NCBI GenBank assembly: GCA_001598975.1
Contig: BBXU01001034.1
Coordinates: forward strand, 1 to 27,567
Direction of reading: 5' to 3'
DNA from: Parachlorella kessleri
Taxonomy: Eukaryota > Chlorophyta > Trebouxiophyceae > Chlorellales > Chlorellaceae
Length of the DNA: 27,567 nt
Position numbers and translations under genes: made by a program. Positions 18,401-27,567 of this stretch are shown in pieces (position 1 is the stretch's first letter; the number at the start of each line of letters is the position of its first letter). The notes beneath the pieces are model-generated. The model was given only the letters and a program-made list of their open reading frames with translations. It was not told where the DNA came from and made no database searches.

Positions 18401-20948
18401 GCCTGGAGATGGTGCCTCGTGTGTTCGCTTATGGCTAGTTATCTTGGTCCGGGGCCTTGACCGGAGATCGTGGCGTAGGCTTGCCATGGCAAGGGTATGC
18501 AGGATGTTGAAGGGTACAGCATGGGGGCACTGCAACACATGACCCACTGCTAGTACCGTATGTATTAGATTGGCCGCGGATGTTGAATGTGTTTGTGATT
18601 TCTGATTTCCTGGGCTTACGTGGCACTTGCCTAGTCTGTCGGCCGGCCGCCGCAGACAGCGTGGCACTTTTTGGGTGATCTGCATGTAGCTAAGACTTCT
18701 CCCTGTGCGGAGCCGCAATTGCTGCCTAATGACGCAGCTGGCGCCCGCCACACTGTTGTCTGACCCCTCCCTTTCACGTGCATTTCCATTTCGAATGGTG
18801 CTATAAGCACGGGTGGCAGGTGTATAAGCGAGCCACGGAGGAGGTGTAGTTGCTTGATGCCCTCCCACTGCTTTGCCTCTTGTGTGTGCAGCACATCCTT
18901 GAAAGTCAGGGGCGCTGGGGTGTGATGGACTGCCAGCGGTGGGACACCTTCCTTGACTGGCTGGCACGGAATGAGCTGCTCACAACCCACATACCACCGC
19001 GGCGGGAGCAGGTCCGTATGTATGCTGTTTATCTCTGCATGGCCAGTATCTGTGGCGCCATCAGGCTTGGGTTGTATGCTGAGTTGGCATGTGTGAAACC
19101 CAAGCTAGAGTGCCGGCTATGCTGCAGGTAGCCTCTGCATGTTTCCTTGCTGTTCTGGATGCCAGGGATGCGCCTGACTGGCTGGCTTCTGGTGGAGACC
19201 TGGACCGAATCGACTGGCATGACATGGCGGGTGCCGTCAAATGTGGCCATGTGCTGCACGGCAGAGTTGCAATTTGGGCATGGAGGTCACGCTGTGCATG
19301 CTGTGTCCCGCAGGGCATGCCCTCCTACACCACCGCCCCGCTGGCTGACCGCCGTCCAGGGGGGATCGTGCCCCGTGAGGACGTACGGGCCAGCGCGCTC
19401 TTCACCAACGCTTTCCTCCCACAGTACCCGCTGTCGCCCACGCCCAGCGCCGCCGCAGGCGGCTCCGGTGGTGGCGCCTCCGGCGCCACCGCAGGGGGCA
19501 CTGCCGGCAGCACCGCTGGCGGTGCTGCGGGCGGCCGGCGGCCGCCGCCGCGGGCCGCCTCCCCTGCTGGCCTGCCTCCTGGCGGCGGCAGCTTGGACCT
19601 GCCGCAGCTGTCACAGGGGTTCCCCAGGTTCTTCTCCCTGCCGCTGCCGGCACACCCGTCGCAGGGGGGCCAGCTGGGGCAGCAGCTGCCGCACCGGCTG
19701 TCCCTTGATGCCTTCTCCGCGGGTCTGGGCTCTTCCCACCCAACCGAGCAGCAGCAGCAGCAGCAGCGGACCCAGCAGCCTCAGCCGCTGCCGCCGACAC
19801 AGCAGCAGCAGCACAGTTCAGACGAGCTTCTGTCCATAGCTGGGGGACAGGGTTCGGCACCCGCGCCCTTCACCCTCCCCCCCGCCGACCGCCACTCCAT
19901 TAGAACTTCCCTGGCTACGCTCTCAGCGCTGTACAGGACCGGCCAGCCAGCAGCAGCAGCAGCAGGACCTGCTACGACTGCACCTGCAGTGACAACTCCA
20001 GCGGGCGTCGCCGGGCAGGCCCTAACCAAACCAGGGCCGGACAGCACAGTGGTGACTGCTGGCAGCTTGCTTGCACCGCCAAGTCCAGCACCCATGGCTG
20101 CATTAAACCCTTCGTGGAGCACCCGGGCGTTTGCCTCTGGCCTGCCGGCCCAGGTTGTCATGCAGCAGCAGCTGCAGCAGCACCACCACCAAATACTACA
20201 TGCAGCTCAACTTGTGCAGGCGCAGGAGCAGCAGCCGGTGCCAGCAGCAGAGGCTCATGCAGCCCAGCCTGCCACTGATGTGCTAGGCCCGCCTTTGCAG
20301 TGGGTCCCCACAAGTACAGACAGCCGACCTGCCAACGCCTGGCAGTTCAGCGGGTACTCGCCACCGGCCACCACCCTTCCACAGTCGACAGCTGCAGCAG
20401 CCGGTGGCGGGCAAGCAAACCCTCAGGTGGATCCCCTTGCAGATCCTTTAGAATCCGGGGCACTCTCCACTCTGCCCTGGTTGAACTCAATGCCGGAAGC
20501 ATGGGATTCCCCTGGTGCTGCCTGGATCCCAGGGGAGATCCCCCCCGGCACTGGGGTGCTCCCAGGCATCCTGCCGGCAAGCTTAGGCGGGCCACCATTG
20601 GTGGTGCCAGCGCCCTCCGGCACGGTCAACCTGCAGAGGCGGGCCCCCGCGTCAGCAAACGCGGCAGCCGCTGCGCCTGCTGGCCCTTTTGGCAGCGCGG
20701 CGGCCCCTCCTGCTGCCGCTACTGCGGCCGCGGCAAGGGCCTTGCCGGGTCTGACTGCTTCTGGAGCAGCAGCAGGCGCAGCCAGACCCTCCATGGGCCT
20801 GGCAGCTGCAAGGGCAGCGGGGGCAGCAGAGGCAGGTGGACAAACAGAGGCGGCAAGTGGGAGAGCGCGGGGTAGTTCTCAGGGGAATCCCCTTGCTCCG
20901 GGGGAGACGAGTGTGCATGGGGCGGCACCCCGCCCCCCGGGGAGCTGA
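15456..20948 (+). CDS. NMT1/THI5-like substrate-binding-fold protein with long Q/A/P-rich tail
   Basis: Relative of bacterial ABC-transporter pyrimidine-binding proteins and fungal Thi5. Exons: 15456-15504, 15656-15858, 16062-16186, 16517-16610, 17442-17590, 17979-18159, 18892-19011, 19314-20948; 2556 bp, 851 residues. The binding fold covers about 1-345: MKRVTLALDWTPNTNH plus VGFYVAKYKGFYQEHGLDVV, then FGIAPSETVISY, FQEDTSAIVTLKESGIERP, ELDGKRYATYGAKYEG, ATWVFMGWEGVEARRRGI, YGVPYGYSPLLITHPDTLW, WGVMDCQRWDTFLDWLARN. There is no Thi5-type CCCFC motif and no obvious suicide-substrate His, so HMP-P synthase activity is unlikely and ligand binding is the likely role. No leader is seen: TAG lies 21 bases before the ATG. 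Residues 347-851 are low complexity with Gln, Ala, Gly, Pro runs. Intron 2 appears to start with GC. An alternative acceptor before 19128 would add 62 residues. Confidence 0.85.
16320..16446 (+). repeat. Degenerate TGCATGCAG repeats in an intron
   Basis: Intron 3 of the THI5-like gene holds at least four spaced copies of a TTGCATGCAG or GTGCATGCAGGGTTT-type motif (near 16327, 16378, 16399, 16422). They look like a decayed short tandem array. Confidence 0.55.
16739..16758 (+). repeat. (TAT)n microsatellite
   Basis: Run of TAT triplets in intron 4 of the THI5-like gene. The flanking AGCCGCATTTATAT recurs about 100 bp downstream (near 16831), so the microsatellite sits in a local direct repeat. 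Confidence 0.8.
17258..17465 (+). repeat. Three tandem copies (~95 bp period) of the start of THI5-like exon 5
   Basis: GGCGGAC(A/G)CCA(T/C)GTGGG starts at 17258, 17352 and 17447, spaced 94 and 95 bp. The third copy is the real exon 5, which opens GQADATWVF. The second keeps the complete acceptor AGTGCTGCAGGGCCAGGCGG but degenerates after about 30 bases. The first has lost the acceptor. Confidence 0.85.
18135..18230 (+). repeat. 50-bp tandem duplication spanning the THI5-like exon 6 donor
   Basis: CATGGAGGTGCTGGCAGAGG occurs at 18141 and again at 18191. Similar flanks continue to GGGTTA(G/T)GCGCA in both copies. The first copy holds the real donor (GAG then GTGAGT). In the second, the donor GT reads GC. 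Confidence 0.88.
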
Positions 20949-21543
20949 TACGAGGTGAGCTTCTGCTAATCTATTTAGCTTGCAGGGTCTGTATGTGTAC
21001 AACCCCCCAATGAGATCCAGTCATGTCAACAACTGAAGGCTCACTGGCAGGCCTTGTTTCAGGCCTGCCTGCTGTCCAGCGGGTGCAGGCGGGGAAGGTT
21101 GCGTGTAGTGTTGGCTTTTTCGCCCCAGCTTTGTGGGAGGCCGTTAGCCTCTGACGGAGAAAGGCTGGCACTTGGTACTCAATATTTGTTCCTGGAGAGG
21201 GTTGTGTGGGTGCCGTTTGGCCCATGAGGGGGCCTCGTCTGCCACTGTTGTTGACACGGCAACTATATAGGTGGGTCTCTGTACCAAACCTTCGTCACTG
21301 ACAAGCAGTCTTTTCTCCAACTGCCTGGCTGCTTGGTTGGGACCCACCGAGCCGCTCAGTTGGGCCAAAGGCTGCCCAGTGGCCTTGCCATGGTGCAGGT
21401 GAGCACATCTCCTATGTACTATATCCACGGCCCCCAACCTCCACACCCACACTGGATGCTGGAGTTGGCACTGGTGCCTACGAACCAGCCGCAGCCTGTG
21501 AGCAAGCATGTTCCTGAGCCATGCGCTCCTTCTGCAAGCCACT

Positions 21544-21592
<49 letters not shown>

Positions 21593-23242
21593 TGCAATTC
21601 ACGAAGCGGCCACGGCACTCGGTCCACCCATCCTGCCGGCCGCTGCGCACGAGTGGCCACATCGCTACAGGGGTAAGAGGAGGCAGGGTGCCCTGGAAGT
21701 TGCCACATTGCTGGAGGGGGGGTTAAGGCGAGGCTGGCTGCCCTGTGCTCCTTCCCTGCTGTACTGCTATCGCCTCTTTTTCTTCTGTTCAAGGGCAAGT
21801 AGGGGTAGGGTCTGACCTTTCTTCCTTTCTGGTAGCAGGTTAGGGTGAGTTTCCAGAGGATGAATCTACTGGGCAGCCTTGCTGCTAGGCATTGTGATTG
21901 TGCCTTCTTGGATGCCCTCTTGCAAGTGGCTTCTGTTGCAGCCTTGCAGGTAAAAACTCAAGGTAATATTGGCGTCAAATCTCTCTTGTGTTTTTTTTTC
22001 GAATTGTTTTCTTCCTTGGGGTCCCTGCTATGTATGCTGGACAAGGTGCCGAGCAAGGGCGGGGCACGCTTTCAACATCCATTTTTTTCATTTTATGACA
22101 GAGGGGTTTACGTGTCTGTCAGCCTGCGACATTGTCGTGCATACCCTTTGTTGAAGGTGGCCTGTAGTGTGAATAGAGGACATGTAGCTGTGAACTGACA
22201 GTGTTGGATGCAAGGTATTCTATACTTTGTTCCCTGGTAGCTTACGCTTCCCCTGCTCTCTGTTGCCCTCTGCGCTGCTTAGCACTTTCTAGTTCTTGTT
22301 GTGAGTCTCTCAAACCTGCCCAGCATTAGCCGCAGCTCTCTTTTCTTTTTTCCCCAGCTATCCTTTTACGAATTGTTTTGAGCTCGGTACCACCGCATAC
22401 CGCTGATATGGTCGATTTTGGAGGCCCGGTTGGGGGTTTCCCAACCCCCTGCTTCAGATGTGTTTGCTTACATAATGTCATGCGGTTTTCTCTTACACAG
22501 TATTCCTTGGCATTGCTGACTCGCTTAGTTGTGCGTGGCAGCTGTCTTACGTTGAAGGTGTCGTCTACGTTTTTGTCTCTTTCTCAGGCCTGTGCTGGAG
22601 TCAACTTGTGCTGTACAGCACATGTGTTGCATTGTATGGTAGGTGCCATGCGAATATATTCCCCGCAGTCATGCATGCTAATGTCTGCCGGGTGTGTCAA
22701 CTGTGTCCATGGTCTTTACAACTGACGGGTAATGCTCTTTTGTACTGAGGTATAGCTAGCTGACTGCTTCTCTCTCCTTGTGTAAGCATGTTTCCAGGAT
22801 GGCGTGGCCTCATCTTTTTCTCCGCTGAGGACCTCTTCATCCAGTAGGTTGGGTGAGCCCGCTCCTCGCCTTGGTGTGTTGTGAAACGAAGGCTCCATGC
22901 CGCCCCGTAGTAAGCTCTGCAGATTCGTGAACTCGCGGGCTTCCCTCGTCTTGCTGCCTGACGTTGAAGGCCGAAGTATTTGCTTGTAGTAGGTACGCTT
23001 CTGCCTTCACCCTGTTGACTTGTACCTGTGGCCGAGACTGTGCCCCTGAGTTACCTTGGTGTTAATGCATGGCTCCCCGTCAGACCAGGCGAAATCACTG
23101 TATATAGGCTGCTCAATATGCCGCTCATACAACAAGGCGTGCTGGCATTTGCAGTTGGTCGGCTCCCCAAGTGTACCCTGCACTGTGCCCCTGGCCTCCT
23201 CTGTCCCCGCCACTAGCAGCCACCACAATCGCACCAGCACTG
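20949..23242. other. Long convergent intergenic region, no supported gene
   Basis: About 2.3 kb between the THI5-like and EZH stop codons. Open frames here show no family resemblance. The part from about 21950 to 22800 is T-rich on the plus strand with several polypyrimidine-AG sequences (for example before 22361, 22590), which would suit a spliced 3' UTR or non-coding transcript. A TGTAA at 22781-22785 (plus) and its complement TTACA at 22716-22720 are possible poly(A) signals for the two converging genes. Confidence 0.4.
21544..21591 (+). repeat. (CCAG)12 microsatellite
   Basis: Twelve perfect CCAG tetranucleotides in a row, in the gene-poor region after the THI5-like gene. The open frames across it on both strands are a by-product of the repeat. 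Confidence 0.95.
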
Positions 23243-26200
23243 TCATGGCCGCTGCCTGCCAGTTGTTGCCTGCTCTGCCTGCTTTGCCGTGCCAGCAGAC
23301 TTCTGACGGGACGTGCTCGCACGCGCGGCCTCTCCAGCAGCCGCAGCGGCCCCGCTAACCCCCTTGCTGCCCTTGACCCCGCCTCCGCCCTTAGCCAGCA
23401 CGCCATGCTGTGCAGCGCCGTGCTGTGCTGCCTCATGCTGCGCCTGCTGCTCCTGCTGAGCCCAGTCGGGGGCCACCTGTGGCAAGCAGTCTTGCACTCA
23501 GCTCCTGAGTCACGTTGCTGGGCCGACACGCACATGCTAGACTTATGGTAAGCTTAACAGCTGCTCCAAGCCGGCAAGGTTGCACTCGTGGTGGCCTGGG
23601 CAGGTCCAAGTCAGGTGGACAGGTTAAATGTTGAGTCTATCTACCTTCCGAACACTCTAGTGGCTGTGAGGGTGCACATACGGAGCCCTAGGGAGCCCTA
23701 CTAGCCGCGAGGAGCCCCCAAGCACGGCGCACAGCCGAGAGCCAGACACTCTGAACAGGCTGTCTGGCTGGGACATGGGCAGGGATCATAATGTCCGGTA
23801 CCCAATTCCCCTGCCTCAATAGCTCCGGCTGCTGCAACAACCGATTCACGTGGTAGCAGGAGGGTGCAATGACTCACCCTCTTATCATATTTGTAGTCGT
23901 AGGTGATCTCCTCCCCCGCATCCATGTCCCTCCGCGTCAGAATAGCCACCCGGTGGTCTCCGCCCACCAGAAGGATTCTGCATGTGCCCAGAATCAGATA
24001 CCGTGCACATCAGTTTGTGTCCAGCCATCAACCCGCGCCCCATGCGTTCTGCTGGCTTCATGGACATACCACACATGTAACGTGGTTTGATGTGATAAGG
24101 TGCACTTGTGCTAGAGCAGGTGAGTAGACAGCGCTTGGAATGACCCAGGGAAGTGAGAAGGACCACTTCCGCAGATGCCAGACAAGGGTCGCCCCAGTAT
24201 CTAACTGCATCCGGCCCTGTCAGTGCAGCTTTCCTCCGTTTTGCCTCTGTTTGCATCGCTGGCCACATCGTCAACAGACACCAGGCAACCACGTCAGCAG
24301 GCAAGATAGCCTGGTACACCACCTGCCGCGCCACTCACTCTGCCTTGCAGGTCGAGTTGGAAAAGTGGTTGGCAAAGCGCAGCTTGTTGCCCTTCTGGCG
24401 GGCGTCAACCACCCAGGACAGACTGCACGAGGGAAGGCAAGGTGAGGGACGGAGGGGTTGCTGTTGTGTGATTAGCAGTTGCCAGGTCACATCTTCTCCC
24501 GTTCGTGATGCCCATCCACCATGCAGAGGCAGGGTCGCTGGATCAAGGTGCATGAGACGGCCCAGCATTGTTGTGCGCACTCTTGAGCTAAACGGAGGCG
24601 GGAAAGGGGGAGAGGGGGGATATATTGTGGCACGCAATGCGAGGGCGAGAGCATCTTGTCAACTGCAGCTTGTCTTGGGGAGGGTTGTACGATGTGGGAT
24701 ATCATCAATTTGACCTGGTCAAGTGCCAGGTGGGCACCAACCCCCAGCAGTGGTTCACCCTCAGCGGAGCATGCACAGCATGGTGAGGCCAAGGACCAGG
24801 GCCTGAAGGTAGGCACACATGGCAGCTCGCAGGTCCCCACACAGCCCGTGACCAACAGCCAGCCCGGCATCGGAGCAAGCGAGCTGCTCCCGAGGCTTGA
24901 ACTCACTTGAGGTTGAAGAGGTAGGAGTTGTCGTCTCGATCGTAGGTCTTGCCCCGCCTGTCAGCCTCCTCGTGGCTGATCAGCTCCCCGCAGTACTCGC
25001 CCTGCACCAGGCAGAGCAGGCAAAGCAGGCAGGCAGGGGGCTGGTTATTATGGAGAAAGGGGGGCTGGTTCTTACGGGAGAGGCAGGGGGGCTGGTCGCA
25101 AAAGGGGAAGGGGGCCTGGTTTTAGAGAGAAAGGGGGGCCTGGCTATTGGAGAGGGAGGGAGGCTGGTGGATTTGAGAAGGCAGAGGGGCTGGGGTGCTC
25201 CTCTGGAAGACAGCCTAGCAAGAGGTGGAAAGGCCAGGTGCCATTGAGCACATACTGCACAACAGCACATACTATATACATGCACATGCATACTTCACCA
25301 ACACAGTCGAGGCGCATACCCCAGGCGCCATGTATACACCAGCATGCGGCGAGCCCAGCTCACCACATACTCGTTCTCCCGGGCCGGCTCCCGCAGGAAG
25401 GCGCCCCAGCCCTGCACCCCGCTGAGCCCCATCAGCACGCGCTTCTTCTGGCCCAGCCGCAGCCGCATGTTGTGGCAGCGCCAGCCGTCGCGGTGGGAGC
25501 CGGTCACCGTGGGCTTGCAGCTCTGTGGGGGGGGCACCGGGGGGAGGAGGGGGGGGGGGGGGTACTGTGTGTGTGTGGTTGGGGGGGGGGGGGGGGCCTG
25601 AGCTGCAAGTGCTGTGGACTAAGCAGGGCCGAGCACCAGGCATAGCAGGGCCGGTCAGCGTGCGCTTGCAGCCCTTCACAGGCAGCCCCCGTACGCAGGG
25701 GCGGGAGGGGGGTCTTGCAGAACCCGGCCTTCTGTAAACAGGGCACGGCCGAGCACCACCTGGCCAGGCAGGTCAGCCCAAGCCCAGGGTGGGGTGCCTC
25801 CAGGATGAGTCATCAGGATGAGTCACCTTGCAGAGATCAGGGTCGCACTCCCGCCCCGCCGCCAGGCACGGGCACGTCTTGGTCGAGCACCGCGGCCGCC
25901 CCGTCTTGCCGCACTGGCACACGCAGCCGGCAAAGCGGTTGCCGCAGGCGGCGGCGTCGCAGCCGCAGAACTTCTCGCAGAAGTTGGCATCGCCGGCGCA
26001 GGGGCAGTCGGCCTTGCATGGGCCCTCGCAGGCGCAGGGGCGGTACTGGGCCCACATCTGCGGTGGGTGGGCGGGTGGGGGAGTCAGCCTTGAGGTCCTA
26101 TCTGGTCAAGTCTAGTCTAATCTAGTTTGCCCTGGTCTAACAGCGTATCGCCACTGTAATATGGTGCCCTGGGCGCTTTGGCAGGGTGGGTTACAGGGCG

Positions 26201-27567
26201 GGGGAGGGAGGTCTGCCTAAGTGGGGCACACGCCCCCTTCACAGCAAACAACCCTCTAAAAGGCCTTGTCTTGGTTCCTCCCATATGAGGGACGGGGTTG
26301 AATAGTCGAAAAGGCAGCACGCATCGAAGAGGAGGCTTGTATGCAGGGGCTGGAGCAGGCACAGGGGCAGGTAGTGCCATGGCTCTGTGGGTCCAGGGAA
26401 GCTGGTTGGTTCCAAGCAACGTATGCTCACCGTCCCCAGGTCCCCCTTCGCCAGGGAGCCAGGCACGACTAAGCCGCCTACCTCATCCCTGCTGCGCTTG
26501 TGCCGCGCCAGCGTGGCGACCGGATGGCGCCTGCGAGCCGGGCCCTGCTTGCGCGGGCGCCTGGCTGCTGCCGCAGAGCCGGCGCCCTCCCCTTCGTCAG
26601 GCGCAGGCGCCGGAAGGAGCAGCAACCGCGCGTGCACCTGCAGAAGGCGGGGAAGGGCAGCAGTGACGCAGCCTGGCTGCAGAGGCGGACATTGTGCTGC
26701 TGGCAACCTTTTCACGCCGCACGCAACCTTGAAACTGTGGGCTGCCCGCATGGGTTTGCTGTTAGCATACACAGGACTCAGCCGGGTACGGCTATCAGCC
26801 CAACTGGGTGGCAACTTTGGGGCATCCAAGTCTTCCCTGGAGGACGACCTCGCCAACGCCGTGTCAACAGGCAGGTGCTATTCACGCACTGCAGGCACGT
26901 CCCCCATGCGCTCACGCAAAGCAGGCGCTCCTCATGTGAAGCGGGCACCCCCCGTACAAGGCAGGCAGCCAGGGCACTGACCTCCTGGCAGCTCTTGCTG
27001 CCCACAAGGGCGGCGATCTTGCAGGGTTGGCGCCCCCACATGTCCAGGCCAGTCTGCAGCACAGCACAGCATAGCACAGCAGTCTTGCCACCTTGCCGTG
27101 GCAGCAAGCACGGCCCATCTTGCCAGCCGGTGTTGGCCTTGCCATCGGCCCTACACCACCAGGCCAGCCTGCGGTCAACCTCGTGGTCAACCGCTGCAGC
27201 TGATTCCAAAAGGGGTGGGGAGGGTCAGGGGAGCAGCCAGTGCCAGGTCTATAATGTAGCTGTCTGGCACTTGCAGGGGTTTAGACCAGCTGGCCCACAG
27301 GCACGGTGCTTGCCAGTCTGGCAGACGGTGAGTTGATGCTGGCACTGCACCACCAGCAAGGGAACTACTTGCTGCCCCTCCACAGCTTGTCTGATGTACA
27401 GGTAGAGCTCAGCTTCTCCTCTAACAATGCACCCTACGCAGAGTCCTATCACCAATGTATTGGCTGCCCAGCACTTCGTGACACTGGCTGCAGCATGCAG
27501 CCTATTTCCCAGGCCAAGCCTACCTTGAGAGCCCCCTCCTCCCAAACATCCCAGCCCTCTGGAGGCA
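23243..27567 (-). CDS. EZH: E(z)-type histone H3K27 methyltransferase, C-terminal part (5' end beyond right edge)
   Basis: Catalytic subunit of Polycomb repressive complex 2, acting on nuclear chromatin. Minus-strand exons: 27567-27524 (partial), 27053-26982, 26637-26482, 26057-25827, 25522-25364, 25001-24907, 24422-24339, 23977-23878, 23476-23243; 390 residues to the stop. Domain order: SANT-like segment (WEEGALK, then [20 protein letters not shown]); basic linker ([20 protein letters not shown]); Cys-rich CXC domain of 77 residues ([36 protein letters not shown]); SET domain ([92 protein letters not shown]). The C-terminal [11 protein letters not shown] resembles the plant ending; a Gln/Ala/Gly/Lys-rich tail of about 65 residues follows. 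The NHS motif reads NHF. The gene is tail to tail with the THI5-like gene. Confidence 0.93.
25020..25200 (+). repeat. GGGGGGCTGGTT minisatellite in an EZH intron
   Basis: About six imperfect copies of a 28-34 bp unit built on GGGG(G/C)CTGG followed by a purine-rich GGAGAAAG segment. It lies within the intron between the EYV and GEYCGE SET exons (25002-25363). Confidence 0.8.
25525..25600 (+). repeat. Long G-run cluster (C-runs on the sense strand) in an EZH intron
   Basis: Several runs of 6 to about 17 G residues alternate with short spacers and a (TG)n stretch. The tract starts a few bases from the acceptor of the first SET exon (25522), so on the sense strand it is the C-rich polypyrimidine tract. 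Such runs can form G-quadruplexes on the plus strand. Confidence 0.85.
26106..26126 (-). repeat. Second copy of the CTAGATTAGACTAG motif
   Basis: GTCTAGTCTAATCTAGT here is the reverse complement of the core of the pentamer tract at 6859-6899. It lies in the EZH intron upstream of the CXC exon. Confidence 0.6.

Noticed and set aside
19402..20875. Several long open frames in other frames over the THI5-like tail (for example 19402-19860 minus, 20300-20875 plus)
   Set aside because: CAG/GCC-rich repeats remove stop codons from all frames. Only the chosen frame is continuous with the conserved domain.
15456..20948. Naming the gene THI5 (HMP-P synthase)
   Set aside because: The CCCFC motif and the catalytic His are not seen, so only family-level resemblance is claimed.
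21478..21798. Open frames with AGWL/SQPA repeats on both strands
   Set aside because: They are produced by the (CCAG)12 microsatellite and carry no other protein-like signal.
24153..24713. Plus-strand open frame of 186 codons
   Set aside because: It is antisense to the EZH SET exons, which match the E(z) family exactly.

Overview
The window is nuclear DNA of a green alga. Its genes are GC-rich and cut into many short exons by GT-AG introns. Several products have plastid-type leaders, low-complexity Gln/Ala/Pro tracts are common, and the gene content (FLU-like tetrapyrrole regulator, plant-type aldehyde oxidase, E(z) methyltransferase) is that of the green lineage. The style suits Chlamydomonadales (Haematococcus or Chlamydomonas relatives); the genus is inference only. 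I see no bacterial operons, rRNA, tRNA, CRISPR array or intact transposon.

I built each gene model by joining exons whose phases match and whose translated junctions restore known family motifs. In all five complete models the total length is a multiple of three. From left to right: (1) aldehyde oxidase/xanthine dehydrogenase-family enzyme, minus strand, first seven exons (184-2844), running off the left edge; (2) NmrA-like NAD(P)-binding protein, plus, seven exons (3634-6537); (3) J-domain protein with a TPR-like C-terminus, plus, two exons (7590-8515); (4) a doubtful small minus-strand gene near 8911-9456; (5) plastid-targeted protein of unknown function, plus, three exons (9614-11164); (6) FLU-like protein FLP, minus, six exons (12132-15091); (7) NMT1/THI5-like substrate-binding-fold protein with a roughly 500-residue low-complexity tail, plus, eight exons (15456-20948); (8) E(z)/EZH histone methyltransferase, minus, last nine exons (23243-27567), running off the right edge.

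Two gene pairs are head to head: genes 1/2 across 789 bp, and FLP/THI5-like across 364 bp. Two pairs are tail to tail: plastid protein/FLP and THI5-like/EZH. The genes do not form one pathway. FLP (chlorophyll synthesis control) and the plastid protein are organellar, EZH is nuclear chromatin machinery, and the oxidase and NmrA protein are redox-related.

The most unusual locus is the THI5-like gene. It joins a bacterial-type binding fold to a very long Q/A/P-rich tail, appears to use a GC-AG intron, and carries two small tandem duplications of exon-boundary sequence (95-bp and 50-bp periods) that create decoy splice sites. The EZH gene shows Phe in place of Ser in the SET-domain NHS motif and has minisatellite and G-run introns.
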